A stretch of 7,253 nt of DNA, taken from an uncultured Capnocytophaga sp. (GTDB lineage: Bacteria; Bacteroidota; Bacteroidia; Flavobacteriales; Flavobacteriaceae). The notes under the pieces are model-generated. The model saw only the letters and a program-made list of their open reading frames with translations. It did no database searches and was not told where the DNA came from. The stretch is from NCBI GenBank assembly GCA_915070235.1, contig CAJZFM010000103.1, positions 1-7,253 of the forward strand. The letters run 5' to 3'. Below, one piece after another: positions 1-6,631 of the stretch (position 1 is its first letter; each line of letters begins with the position of its first letter). Position numbers and translations under genes: made by a program.

Positions 1-706
1 ACAAAAGGGTTTCAAATACCAAGCTACCATCACTGTCCAAGGAGCGGTTTTTCTCCTCATACACTGCCTCCAATTCTGTATGGAAAAGACGTAGCACAGG
101 GTTGCGGAAACGTTCTGCTTGTACTGCTATATATTTGTCAAGGGCATTGGCAGGAACATCATCTGTATAAACAGTCTGTTCAAAAGAGGTAAAGGCATTG
201 GTGCCTTGTGCTCCCATAGCCGAGAGCATTTTGTCGTACTCATTGGCAATAGCATACTTACTGGCTATGCCTGAGACCCTATCTATCTCCTTGTAGATTT
301 CCTTGCGCTGGGCTGGGTCTTTGGTTTGGTTGTACTTCTCATATAGAGCGTCAATCTTTTCTAACTCTACTTTTTCCTTATCCCAGTCCAAAGAACCATA
401 CTTATCGGTTCCCTTAAAGAGCAAATGCTCCAGATAGTGCGCCAGCCCTGTGTTGGTTGCAGGGTCAGTCTTGCTTCCTGCTCTTACGGCTACATAACAC
501 TGAATACGTGGTTCCTTATTAGTAGGGCTAAGAATCACCGTAAGGCCATTCTTTAGCGTATAGAACCTTGCATTAGTTGGGTCATTGGTTACATACTTAT
601 AGGTGTAGCCTGCGCTTTCTGCTTCCTTCCACTGGTAGCTTTGCCCAAAAGCAGACAAGGAAGAGGCAATTGCAGAAATGCCCAAAAATAAATTCCTTTT
701 CAACAT
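1..706 (-). CDS. M16 family zinc metallopeptidase, N-terminal part (cut by window edge)
   Basis: This is the first 235 codons of a secreted insulinase/pitrilysin-type peptidase; the rest lies beyond position 1. The start ATG at 706-704 is followed by a basic, hydrophobic signal peptide with a probable signal peptidase I site after Ala-Phe-Gly (residues 19-21). The inverted zinc motif HxxEH is intact as His90-Tyr-Leu-Glu93-His94. A downstream [10 protein letters not shown] stretch supplies Glu211 and Glu218, spaced seven residues apart like the accessory and zinc-ligand glutamates of pitrilysin. Between these two motifs lies a charged, probably helical insertion (about residues 105-155), so the gap from HxxEH to the last ligand is some 45 residues longer than in pitrilysin. 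I believe this is normal for a periplasmic M16 subfamily. The protein probably degrades or processes peptides in the periplasm; full-length members have about 900 residues with a second, inactive M16 half. It has its own promoter and is divergent from the OmpA-like gene. The family call is secure, the substrate unknown. Confidence 0.9.
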   Translation of the reverse strand, partial: MLKRNLFLGISAIASSLSAFGQSYQWKEAESAGYTYKYVTNDPTNARFYTLKNGLTVILSPTNKEPRIQCYVAVRAGSKTDPATNTGLAHYLEHLLFKGTDKYGSLDWDKEKVELEKIDALYEKYNQTKDPAQRKEIYKEIDRVSGIASKYAIANEYDKMLSAMGAQGTNAFTSFEQTVYTDDVPANALDKYIAVQAERFRNPVLRLFHTELEAVYEEKNRSLDSDGSLVFETLL

Positions 707-724
707 AATATGTCATTTAGACCA

Positions 725-756
725 CAAAATTAATAAATTTTCCGCAATCTACCAAA
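725..756 (-). promoter_or_regulatory. Bacteroidota-type promoter for the M16 peptidase gene
   Basis: On the minus strand a -33 box TTTG (plus CAAA, 753-756) is followed after 20 bases by TAATTTTG (plus CAAAATTA, 725-732), which fits the Bacteroidota -7 consensus TAnnTTTG. The predicted start site is near 718, giving a leader of only about a dozen bases before the ATG at 706. The match is by eye; no transcript evidence is available. Confidence 0.6.
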
Positions 757-777
757 TCAATTTTTCGTTTTTTAGTT

Positions 778-850
778 CCCCTGCTAGCACAGGCCTGTGT
801 AGGGGCGAATGGCAATTCGCCCTCACCCTTTGCTGGCGCGCTAGCGGGGG
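778..850. repeat. nested palindromic (REP/MITE-like) intergenic element
   Basis: Three inverted repeats are nested here. The outer arms are CCCC-T-GCTAGC (778-788) and GCTAGC-GGGG (840-849), matching except for one extra T. Inside are a perfect 12-base palindrome CACAGGCCTGTG (788-799) and the hairpin GGGCGAAT-GGCA-ATTCGCCC (803-822, 8-bp arms, 4-base loop). The element is far more GC-rich than the surrounding AT-rich spacer, which suggests that it arrived as a unit. The GGGCGAAT/ATTCGCCC core resembles a dispersed palindrome I associate with Capnocytophaga intergenic regions, but copy number cannot be judged from one copy. It lies between two divergent promoters, so it is not a terminator for either flanking gene. 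Possible roles are a non-autonomous mobile repeat, a protein-binding site or a structural insulator. Confidence 0.65.
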
Positions 851-954
851 GCAAATAGCTCTCATACTCCGCTCTATCGGACTTTACTCCTACAATCCTT
901 GAGTTTTAACTTTTAAATATCCTTTCATAAGGTATAATTTTAACGAAGAAATCG

Positions 955-962
955 TACTTTTG
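955..962 (+). promoter_or_regulatory. -7 box for the OmpA-family lipoprotein gene
   Basis: TACTTTTG fits TAnnTTTG. Transcription would start near 969, leaving about 21 bases before the ATG at 990. No TTG is present at the usual -33 distance. A short imperfect inverted repeat (TATCCTT and AAGGTATA, about 919-936) sits in its place and might bind a regulator, but it is weak. The predicted start site also shows why the longer frame from 960 is wrong: that ATG would lie inside the -7 box. Confidence 0.5.
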
Positions 963-989
963 CCCCATAAAATACTTAAAATTTTACGT

Positions 990-1826
990 ATGAAAAAATT
1001 TGTACTTATTTTATTAGGCGGATTGGCTTTGACCTCTTGTGTCTCCAACAAGAAATTCCGAGCCCTACAAGACCAACTCAAGAGCACTGAGGACTTGCTC
1101 AATACCGCTACTGTAAAGCTCAACAGCTGCCTTAAGGACAAAGAACTTTTGCAATCCAACAACGAATTGTTACGCAAAAACAATGATGGCCTACTCACCA
1201 ACCTTGGCAATATGACCATGCTCTCCCAAAAAGGTGCTGACAACCTCGAACGCTCCTTGGAGAGTATCAAGGAAAAAGACCTCACTATCAAGAACTTGCG
1301 TGATGCTGTTACCCGTCGTGACTCTGTCAATTTAGCCCTCGTACAGAGCCTTAAAGGGGTATTGGGCAACTTGGACGATGAGGATATCACCGTACAAGTG
1401 GACAAAGGTGTGGTATATGTCTCTATCTCCGACAAAATGCTCTTTAGCAGTGGTAGCTACAATGTAACCCCTCGTGCCCGTGAGGTACTTGGTAAAGTAG
1501 CTAAGGTTGTCAATAACAAGCCTGATTTTGAGTTCATGGTAGAAGGACACACCGACAATGTGCCTATCAAGAATACTTGTATCAAGAACAACTGGGACTT
1601 GAGTGTGTTAAGGGCTACTGCCGTAGTGAATATCCTTCAGAACGATTTCGGGGTATCTCCTTCGCGTATGACTGCCGCAGGACGTGGAGAATATGTACCT
1701 GTTACCTCCAATGCTAACCCTGAAGGTCGCGCTATCAACCGTCGTACCCGTATTGTGGTATTGCCTAAGCTCGACCAGTTCTACAATATGATTGAACAGG
1801 GCATGAAAGACCCGAAAATAAACTAA
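990..1826 (+). CDS. OmpA-family outer-membrane lipoprotein, peptidoglycan-binding
   Basis: A 278-residue lipoprotein. The start at 990 is chosen because it places a clean lipoprotein signal at the N-terminus, with lipobox Leu-Thr-Ser-Cys ending at Cys17; an upstream in-frame ATG at 960 overlaps the promoter. After the lipidated Cys the residues are Val-Ser-Asn, without the acidic surface-export signal known from Capnocytophaga lipoproteins, so the protein probably faces the periplasm. Residues about 20-115 are charged, heptad-like and likely a coiled coil. Residues about 140-258 form an OmpA C-terminal-like domain with VEGHTDN (184-190), NWDLSVLRA (201-209) and a GRGEYVPV plus GRAINRRTRI tail (231-255). 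Asp189 and Arg208 are the likely contacts for the diaminopimelate of peptidoglycan. The architecture resembles Pal, YiaD and MotB-like anchors. The gene stands alone and ends in a strong bidirectional terminator. An envelope-stabilising role is inferred from the family. Confidence 0.9.
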   Translation: MKKFVLILLGGLALTSCVSNKKFRALQDQLKSTEDLLNTATVKLNSCLKDKELLQSNNELLRKNNDGLLTNLGNMTMLSQKGADNLERSLESIKEKDLTIKNLRDAVTRRDSVNLALVQSLKGVLGNLDDEDITVQVDKGVVYVSISDKMLFSSGSYNVTPRAREVLGKVAKVVNNKPDFEFMVEGHTDNVPIKNTCIKNNWDLSVLRATAVVNILQNDFGVSPSRMTAAGRGEYVPVTSNANPEGRAINRRTRIVVLPKLDQFYNMIEQGMKDPKIN

Positions 1827-1837
1827 AAAATAAAAAT

Positions 1838-1887
1838 AAAAAGTAAAAGGTAAAAAGTGGTTTGTCACTTTTTACCTTTTACTTTTT
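1838..1887. terminator. bidirectional terminator hairpin between OmpA-like gene and pepT
   Basis: A perfect 22-bp inverted repeat (1838-1859 and 1866-1887) with a 6-base loop lies between two convergent stop codons. The stem is AT-rich, but the right arm ends in a T run on the plus strand and the left arm reads as a long T-rich tract on the minus strand, so it should stop transcription both ways. Thirteen bases of the right arm (ACTTTTTACCTTT, 1867-1879) recur at 1899-1911, inside the last codons of pepT. An alternative pairing of the left arm with that second copy is therefore possible. Confidence 0.8.
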
Positions 1888-1896
1888 TTCTCCTTA

Positions 1897-3138
1897 TTAC
1901 TTTTTACCTTTATCTGCTGTTATTTCTGCGATTTTGACAATCACATCCACCGCCTTGAGTAGGCTCGGTACTGGCAGATATTCATACTTACCGTGGAAAT
2001 TCACTCCACCTGCAAAGATATTAGGACAAGGCAAGCCCTTGAAGCTGAGTTGTGCTCCATCGGTACCCCCACGAATAGCTTGTACCACAGGGGTAATACC
2101 CAATTCCTTCATTGCCTGCTCGGCTATCTCTACAATATGAATCACAGGCTCTATCTTCTCACGCATGTTGTAGTATTGGTCTTCCACCTCTACCTCAAAG
2201 ACAGCATCTTTGTGGAGCTTTTGTAGGTCTTTTACTACCGTATGTAGCAGCTCCTTACGTGCATTGAACTTATTGCGGTCATGGTCACGGATAATCATAT
2301 TGATATACACATCTTCCACATCACCCTTTATATTCATCACATGGAAAAAGCCCTCACGGCCCTCGGTACGTTCTGGGATTTCATTCTCTGGAAGTGCTTC
2401 TATCAGCTCACTGGCAATAAGAATGGCATTGACCATACGACCCTTGGCTGTGCCTGGGTGTACGCCCTTGCCTTTGATATGTATCTTAGCTCCAGCAGCA
2501 TTGAAGCTCTCATACTCCAACTCCCCTATATGGCTACCGTCCATGGTATAAGCCCACTGAGCACCAAACTTCTCTACATCAAACTTATGCGGTCCCTTAC
2601 CTATCTCCTCATCAGGAGTGAAGGTAATACGGATTTTCCCATGCTGTACCTCAGGGTGTTGCAAAAGGTACTCCATAGCCGATACGATTTCCGCTACCCC
2701 TGCCTTGTCATCGGCTCCTAAGAGTGAAAGCCCATCGGTGGTGATGATTGTCTGCCCTACATATTTCTTTAAATCAGAGAAGTAAGAGGAAGATAGCACA
2801 ATGTTCTCTTTCTCATTGAGCACTATATCTCCCCCATCATAGTTATGTACAAACTGTGGATTTACATTCGCCCCAGAAAAGTCTGGTGAGGTATCATAGT
2901 GCGCAATAAAGCCTATGGTAGGCACCTCATGCGACACATTGGAGGGAAGTGTGGCCATAATGTAGCCATACTCATCTACACTGACCTCTGAAAGGCCTAT
3001 TTCCTTGAGCTCATCTACCAATAGGTGAATGATATCCCATTGTTTTTGAGTACTTGGAGTAGTGGTACTCTCAGGATCGGATTGCGAATCCACCTTTACA
3101 TAGCGGATAAAGCGGTCTATAATTTTTTTCTCTTGCAT
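1897..3138 (-). CDS. pepT: peptidase T (tripeptide aminopeptidase, M20B)
   Basis: A full-length 413-residue cytosolic zinc aminopeptidase that removes the N-terminal residue from tripeptides, completing peptide breakdown. All diagnostic residues are present and spaced as in enterobacterial PepT: His80 and Asp82 in [11 protein letters not shown], bridging Asp143 in GADDKAG, Glu177-Glu178 in [10 protein letters not shown], Asp200 in [13 protein letters not shown], and His382 in [23 protein letters not shown] (225-233) and [10 protein letters not shown] (354-363) are further family blocks. There is no signal peptide. The gene lies 34 bases after a small lipoprotein gene on the same strand without a clear promoter between them, so the two are probably one transcript. 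Its last codons (Lys-Gly-Lys-Lys-stop) consist of the A-rich repeat that also builds the downstream terminator, suggesting that the C-terminus was shaped by that repeat. A saccharolytic, peptide-using oral or host-associated flavobacterium would use it in amino-acid acquisition. Confidence 0.97.
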   Translation of the reverse strand: MQEKKIIDRFIRYVKVDSQSDPESTTTPSTQKQWDIIHLLVDELKEIGLSEVSVDEYGYIMATLPSNVSHEVPTIGFIAHYDTSPDFSGANVNPQFVHNYDGGDIVLNEKENIVLSSSYFSDLKKYVGQTIITTDGLSLLGADDKAGVAEIVSAMEYLLQHPEVQHGKIRITFTPDEEIGKGPHKFDVEKFGAQWAYTMDGSHIGELEYESFNAAGAKIHIKGKGVHPGTAKGRMVNAILIASELIEALPENEIPERTEGREGFFHVMNIKGDVEDVYINMIIRDHDRNKFNARKELLHTVVKDLQKLHKDAVFEVEVEDQYYNMREKIEPVIHIVEIAEQAMKELGITPVVQAIRGGTDGAQLSFKGLPCPNIFAGGVNFHGKYEYLPVPSLLKAVDVIVKIAEITADKGKK

Positions 3139-3172
3139 GTATAAAAATTTAACAAAAACTCATTATTTAAAA

Positions 3173-3649
3173 CTAATTCTCTTCTTTCCATTGAGCAAGT
3201 GGGATAATTGTCCCTTCTATAGGGTCTTCTATACGAATGTCTCTCTTATCTTGCTTATTCACATAGAGCAAATGATAGGTTTCATAACGGTCATTCCCAT
3301 TATAACCTATCCTTACCACATAGTACTTTTGCCCCTGCTCCACAACCTCTTGAGGCTCTACTATAACAGAGACTCCTCCCTGCCCTTGGGTTGCTTTCTT
3401 GATTTGGCTATACACTTTTTGGGTGATAGGCAAGGCCAATACCAAATCTACCACCTCATCTTCGCTAAGGAACTTTTCAGGGGTATCAGCAGCCCCTATA
3501 GTGGTATTAGGTGTTTCCTTTTGAGACTCCTGTACTCCTATAGAAGTAACCTCCCCCGTAGAGGTTTTAGGTTGGTTTTGGCAAGACATCAACGACAGTC
3601 CTACCAACAAAAGTAGTCCCAATAACTGCTTAGGCAAAAGAAAGCTCAT
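3173..3649 (-). CDS. small lipoprotein of unknown function
   Basis: A 158-residue protein with a type II signal peptide: basic/hydrophobic N-terminus and lipobox Leu-Met-Ser-Cys ending at Cys23. After the Cys comes a flexible Ser/Thr/Glu-rich linker (about 24-60), then a folded part (about 62-158) with a hydrophobic helix-like stretch (VVDLVLALP) and alternating beta-strand-like segments (GGVSVIVEP, KYYVVRIGYN, YETYHLLYVN) ending in IEGTIIPLAQW. The pattern resembles small Bacteroidota-specific lipoproteins of unassigned function; I do not recognise a named family. Right after the Cys, Gln-Asn-Gln is not the typical acidic surface-export signal, so a periplasm-facing lipoprotein is more likely. 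It has a good promoter and is the first gene of a probable two-gene transcript with pepT. That arrangement need not mean shared function, since pepT is cytosolic. Confidence 0.85.
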   Translation of the reverse strand: MSFLLPKQLLGLLLLVGLSLMSCQNQPKTSTGEVTSIGVQESQKETPNTTIGAADTPEKFLSEDEVVDLVLALPITQKVYSQIKKATQGQGGVSVIVEPQEVVEQGQKYYVVRIGYNGNDRYETYHLLYVNKQDKRDIRIEDPIEGTIIPLAQWKEEN

Positions 3650-3666
3650 AGATTGTCTTTTATAAG

Positions 3667-3687
3667 ATCATGCATTTATATCATGCA
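3667..3687 (-). repeat. 8-base direct repeat at the transcription start of the lipoprotein-pepT unit
   Basis: TGCATGAT on the minus strand occurs twice (plus 3680-3687 and 3667-3674) with a 13-base period. The first copy overlaps the end of the -7 box and the predicted start site, and the second lies in the early leader. The pair could be an operator or a leader element. Its AT-rich setting makes chance a real alternative. Confidence 0.35.
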
Positions 3688-3717
3688 AAAGTACGAATTT
3701 TCTCCATGAGTTACAAA
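3686..3717 (-). promoter_or_regulatory. Bacteroidota-type promoter for the lipoprotein-pepT unit
   Basis: On the minus strand a -33 TTTG (plus CAAA, 3714-3717) and a -7 TACTTTTG (plus CAAAAGTA, 3686-3693) are 20 bases apart, the same spacing as at the M16 gene. The predicted start is near 3679, about 30 bases before the ATG at 3649. Confidence 0.6.
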
Positions 3718-3749
3718 CAATCTTAGTGTTTTTTTTCTCTCTTTTTTCA

Positions 3750-3779
3750 TTGCTATCTTAGTTTTATTTCTTACCTTTG
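3750..3779 (+). promoter_or_regulatory. Bacteroidota-type promoter for the 78-aa/DUF2335-like gene pair
   Basis: TTG (3750-3752), a 19-base spacer and TACCTTTG (3772-3779) match the -33/-7 consensus well. The predicted start near 3786 gives a leader of about 29 bases that is A-rich, contains repeats of AACTAA and has no Shine-Dalgarno sequence, as usual in this phylum. The pair thus has its own promoter and does not depend on neighbouring genes. Confidence 0.65.
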
Positions 3780-3814
3780 CAAAGCAGAAACTAACAACTA
3801 AAAACTAAAAAAAT

Positions 3815-4051
3815 ATGAATATCATCAATATACTACTAAGTACAATCAGTGGGGATACTACACACTTAGTAACTTCTTCCACCTATTATCAGGAAATTAC
3901 TAAGGAAATAGAAAGCTTAGAGATTCCCACTTTTGCTGATGACAGAAAAGCCCTTGTTTCAGACAGAGCTATTATTACTAATGACTTTAAAGAGAGTTTC
4001 AAGAAATACAAAAACAATCAATGGCAAAACAACAGAAAAAGCAACAAGTAG
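3815..4051 (+). CDS. 78-residue protein of unknown function, first gene of the DUF2335 pair
   Basis: I do not recognise this protein. It begins with a short hydrophobic stretch (NIINILLSTI), too weak for a convincing signal peptide or membrane segment. A polar, acidic middle (TKEIESLEIPTF) follows, then DDRKALVSDRAIITNDFKES, probably helical, and a very basic Asn/Gln/Lys-rich tail. The tail is read from the same DNA as the start of the next gene (31-base overlap), so its composition may be constrained by both frames. A good promoter, A-rich leader and conserved-looking gene order argue that it is real. A small soluble protein translated just before and overlapping a small membrane protein suggests partner, regulator or antitoxin-like roles, but nothing in the sequence proves this. 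The bases are visibly AT-richer than in tyrS or pepT. Confidence 0.65.
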   Translation: MNIINILLSTISGDTTHLVTSSTYYQEITKEIESLEIPTFADDRKALVSDRAIITNDFKESFKKYKNNQWQNNRKSNK

Positions 4052-4428
4052 TAAAAAATCAACAAGGACAAGGACTCCTAATTGAAGAGGTTTTAGATGA
4101 CAATCTACTTCCTGATGCTACTGAAATAGAAAAACTCCATAGAATAGACAATAATATATTGGAATGGCTCAAACAGACTGCTGAAAAAGAACAAGAGTTC
4201 CGACATCAAGCCTTTGCTAAGAAATTAGAAATCGCGGAAGATACAGAGAGAGGTTTAAGACAAATCAGCAAGTTAGGTATTATCTTTTCCTTTATTATTG
4301 TTGTTTTAGGAATGTTTTTCTCTGGATTTCTTATATACATAGGACAAACCATTATAGGAACTATTTTTGCAGGAGGAATTATCTTATCCATTGTGTCTGC
4401 TTTTCTAAGGAAAGTAAATACCAAGTAA
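4021..4428 (+). CDS. two-helix membrane protein resembling DUF2335
   Basis: A 135-residue protein. The N-terminus is Gln/Lys-rich (1-18), followed by an acidic segment with LLPDATEIEKL (29-39), a helical charged region with EKEQEFRHQ (55-63) leading into KKLEIAEDTERG, and then two adjacent hydrophobic helices at about 84-107 and 110-128, with a short basic tail. The order of an LP-containing segment, a QE.RH helix and a C-terminal two-helix hairpin fits the DUF2335 predicted membrane proteins, whose function is not established. The start overlaps the upstream 78-residue gene by 31 bases in another frame, so translation is probably coupled. Base use is strongly AT-rich: one 60-base line (4261-4320) has 16 G+C, against 35 in a tyrS line (5581-5640). 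Part of this reflects the Ile/Phe-rich helices, but the charged part is also AT-rich. It may be a horizontally acquired accessory gene. Confidence 0.8.
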   Translation: MAKQQKKQQVVKNQQGQGLLIEEVLDDNLLPDATEIEKLHRIDNNILEWLKQTAEKEQEFRHQAFAKKLEIAEDTERGLRQISKLGIIFSFIIVVLGMFFSGFLIYIGQTIIGTIFAGGIILSIVSAFLRKVNTK

Positions 4429-4468
4429 TATTGTTTATTCATGTCACTAACAACCAACAAATTAATAA

Positions 4469-4500
4469 TTGATCATCAACAATTAAGATTCGCATCTTTG
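4469..4500 (+). promoter_or_regulatory. probable promoter for tyrS and the exporter genes
   Basis: TTG (4469-4471), a 21-base spacer and CATCTTTG (4493-4500) form a -33/-7 pair with one mismatch (C for T) in the -7 box. The start would be near 4507, about 19 bases before the tyrS ATG. No clear terminator separates it from the DUF2335-like gene, so some readthrough from that gene is possible. No T-box-like structure fits in the short leader. Confidence 0.5.
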
Positions 4501-4525
4501 CAACTTTATTAATTCTAAAAGAAAA

Positions 4526-5824
4526 ATGAAAAATTTCGTAGAAGAATTACGCTGGCGTGGTATGATTCAGGACATCATGCCTGAGACCGAACAGCACCTT
4601 ATGGAAGGCCTTCGTGCGGCTTATGTGGGGATAGACCCTACTGCGGACTCATTACATATAGGACACTTGGTGGGAGTAATGATGCTCCGCCATTTCCAAA
4701 ACTGCGGCCATAAGCCTTATGCACTGGTAGGTGGGGCTACAGGTATGATAGGTGACCCTTCTGGCAAATCTGCTGAAAGAAACCTCCTTACCGAAGAGGC
4801 CTTGGCTCACAATATACAGGGTATCAAAAAACAATTGGCCAAATTCCTTGATTTTGAAAGTACTGCCTCCAATCGTGCTGAACTGGTTAATAACTACGAC
4901 TGGATGAAGGATTTTTCTTTTCTCTCCTTTATTCGTGATATTGGCAAGCACATCACTGTGAATTATATGATGGCCAAGGATTCCGTTAAAAAACGCTTTG
5001 ACCCCAATGAGAATACCGAGGGTATGTCCTTCACCGAGTTCTCTTACCAACTGCTACAAGGCTATGACTTCCTACATCTCTACCAAGAGAAGCATGTAAC
5101 CCTACAGATGGGCGGCTCCGACCAATGGGGCAATATCACCACAGGTACCGAACTGATTCGCCGCAAAGTAGGTGGAAAGGCCTTTGCTCTTACTTGCCCT
5201 CTGATTACCAAAGCCGATGGTACCAAGTTTGGTAAATCCGAAGGAGGCAACGTATGGCTTGACCCTGAAAAGACCTCCCCTTATAAGTTCTACCAATACT
5301 GGATCAACACTTCCGATGCCGATGCCGAGCGCTATATCAAGATCTTCACCATGCTCCCCAAGGAGGAGATAGAAAGCCTTACTACCGCTCACCGTGAGGC
5401 TCCCCACCTAAGAATCCTACAGAGCAAATTGGCCGAAGAACTAACCATTTTGGTACATGGCAAGGAAGAATGGGAAAAGGCCGTACAAGCCTCCCAAATC
5501 CTCTTTGGCAACTCTACCTCTGAAGACCTCAAAAAGCTCGATGCTAAGACCTTTCTTGAGGTATTTGACGGGGTGCCACAAGCAGAAATTTCCTTGGCCG
5601 ACCTCAAGGGAGGGCTTGACCTCATCGGGGCGCTTTCTGCCAAAACAGGCTTTATCAAGAGCAACTCCGAGGCACGCCGTGCCATAGGTGAGAATTCTAT
5701 TTCGGTGAATAAGGAAAAAGTGGCTGATGGCTACCTCCTCGGTGAAAAAGACCTACTCAATGAGCACTTTATACTCCTACAACGCGGGAAAAAGAATTAT
5801 TTCTTGATTATAGTAAATAGCTAA
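4526..5824 (+). CDS. tyrS: tyrosine--tRNA ligase
   Basis: A complete 432-residue class I aminoacyl-tRNA synthetase that activates tyrosine with ATP and charges tRNA-Tyr in the cytoplasm. The catalytic domain shows [15 protein letters not shown] with the HIGH signature at 44-47, the tyrosine-binding region GDPSGKS (76-82), [10 protein letters not shown] (194-203) and the KMSKS-equivalent KFGKS at 234-238. Residues about 245-330 form the anticodon-recognising helical part. The C-terminal S4-like RNA-binding domain (about 372-425) includes [21 protein letters not shown]. Length and order match bacterial TyrS of the short-loop type. The start follows an A-rich leader. Thirty-three bases separate its stop from the first exporter gene, so a shared transcript is likely, although no functional link to that exporter is evident. 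Confidence 0.98.
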   Translation: MKNFVEELRWRGMIQDIMPETEQHLMEGLRAAYVGIDPTADSLHIGHLVGVMMLRHFQNCGHKPYALVGGATGMIGDPSGKSAERNLLTEEALAHNIQGIKKQLAKFLDFESTASNRAELVNNYDWMKDFSFLSFIRDIGKHITVNYMMAKDSVKKRFDPNENTEGMSFTEFSYQLLQGYDFLHLYQEKHVTLQMGGSDQWGNITTGTELIRRKVGGKAFALTCPLITKADGTKFGKSEGGNVWLDPEKTSPYKFYQYWINTSDADAERYIKIFTMLPKEEIESLTTAHREAPHLRILQSKLAEELTILVHGKEEWEKAVQASQILFGNSTSEDLKKLDAKTFLEVFDGVPQAEISLADLKGGLDLIGALSAKTGFIKSNSEARRAIGENSISVNKEKVADGYLLGEKDLLNEHFILLQRGKKNYFLIIVNS

Positions 5825-5857
5825 TACTAATACCATCAGAACTAATTTTATATAGTC

Positions 5858-6631
5858 ATGAGAGCAATAGAACGGGTGGCACAGCTCTTGGCCGAAATCA
5901 ATTTTGTCCTCATCACAGGGGGTGCCAATACACGTAGGGTATTGAGAAACACCACCCGCATAGCCGAGGCCTTGAACTATCATTGCGATGTCTTCTACTC
6001 GTATTCGGCTATCATTATCACCGTCTACGACAATGCTACCAAAGAGAAAGAGACCATCGTTAAGAGTATCCCTCATCATGGGGTCAATTTCAATGCTATC
6101 TCGGACATCAGTATCCTCTCTTGGCGCGTCTTAGAAAGGAAACCTCCTATAGAGGTAATAGAGCGGGAAGTGGCCTATATCAAGCATAAGTCCCACTACA
6201 ACATGTACCTGATGTGGTTCTTCGTCTCTTTAGCGGGGGGAGCATTGGCGTATATCTTCGGTGGGGATAGCCACAATAGTTACCTTGAGCTGGGCATCTC
6301 TTTCTTGGCTACCCTAACGGGGCTTGCTGGCCGACGCTTGTTGCAACTAAGGAAGTTCAATGTCTTTATCTGCTGGGCGTGGGCGGCTTTTGTCTCTGTC
6401 AGTGTAGTGAATGCTTTTCGCCTTATGGGAGTGGAAGAATACAAGAACGCTTTGGCCGCTTGCGTGCTGTGGCTTATCCCTGGGGTGCCCCTTATCAATG
6501 GTTTTATAGACATGCTCACAGGTTATATGGTATCAGGCATGGCCAAGCTCGCCTATGCCTTGGGGCTTATCTTTATGATCTCTATCGGTTTCTATCTCTC
6601 TTTATTTATCTTTGGTTATGAACTTCTTTGA
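5858..6631 (+). CDS. ThrE/YjjP-like exporter subunit (N-terminal half-type)
   Basis: A 257-residue inner-membrane protein of the threonine/serine exporter (ThrE, formerly DUF1212) family. A cytoplasmic N-terminal domain (1-110) carries the family block ITGGANTRRVLRNTTRIAEA (19-38), followed by SISDISILSW-like residues near 80-89. Five hydrophobic helices follow at about 115-134, 143-162, 167-188, 196-213 and 226-252. The conserved LIPGVPLINGFIDML turn (206-220) lies between helices four and five. Length is close to that of E. coli YjjP. In Corynebacterium ThrE both halves are one chain; here the second half is the next gene, overlapping by 14 bases, so the two almost certainly form one transporter. 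Substrate is not decided by sequence: homologues have been linked to threonine/serine export and, for YjjPB, to succinate export. Confidence 0.88.
   Translation: MRAIERVAQLLAEINFVLITGGANTRRVLRNTTRIAEALNYHCDVFYSYSAIIITVYDNATKEKETIVKSIPHHGVNFNAISDISILSWRVLERKPPIEVIEREVAYIKHKSHYNMYLMWFFVSLAGGALAYIFGGDSHNSYLELGISFLATLTGLAGRRLLQLRKFNVFICWAWAAFVSVSVVNAFRLMGVEEYKNALAACVLWLIPGVPLINGFIDMLTGYMVSGMAKLAYALGLIFMISIGFYLSLFIFGYELL

Noticed and set aside
678..902. Plus-strand open frame of 74 codons across the M16 start and the palindromic element
   Set aside because: It begins inside the M16 gene on the other strand and reads through the GC-rich palindrome. The product has no recognisable features and no promoter of its own.
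960..989. Upstream in-frame ATG extending the OmpA-like protein by ten residues
   Set aside because: The ATG lies within the -7 box and would bury the lipoprotein signal peptide; the ATG at 990 fits both promoter and lipobox.
890..1550. Minus-strand open frames opposite the OmpA-like gene
   Set aside because: They are antisense to a clearly coding gene, have low-complexity Ser/Leu-rich products, and lack a promoter or leader.
2210..2721. Plus-strand open frames inside pepT
   Set aside because: They are antisense to pepT, whose every motif is intact, and resemble no family.
3720..3762. Direct repeat ATCTTAGT (3720-3727 and 3755-3762) as an operator for the DUF2335 pair
   Set aside because: It is a short AT-rich word, 35 bases apart, with only one copy in the promoter; chance is the simpler explanation.
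4206..4460. Minus-strand 84-codon frame opposite the DUF2335-like gene, considered as an antisense toxin or antitoxin
   Set aside because: It begins in the downstream gap without a -33/-7 pair, and its sequence only mirrors the membrane helices of the sense gene.
4467..4484. Short inverted repeat AATTG...CAATT before tyrS as a terminator
   Set aside because: It has only five base pairs with no following T run and overlaps the proposed -33 box of tyrS.
4652..5685. Minus- and plus-strand frames within tyrS
   Set aside because: They are shadows of the full-length TyrRS reading frame, with no promoter or family similarity.
6612..6617. TTG start for the YjjB-like protein, two codons upstream
   Set aside because: The ATG at 6618 is nearby, gives a normal N-terminus and avoids a rarer start codon; nothing upstream favours TTG.
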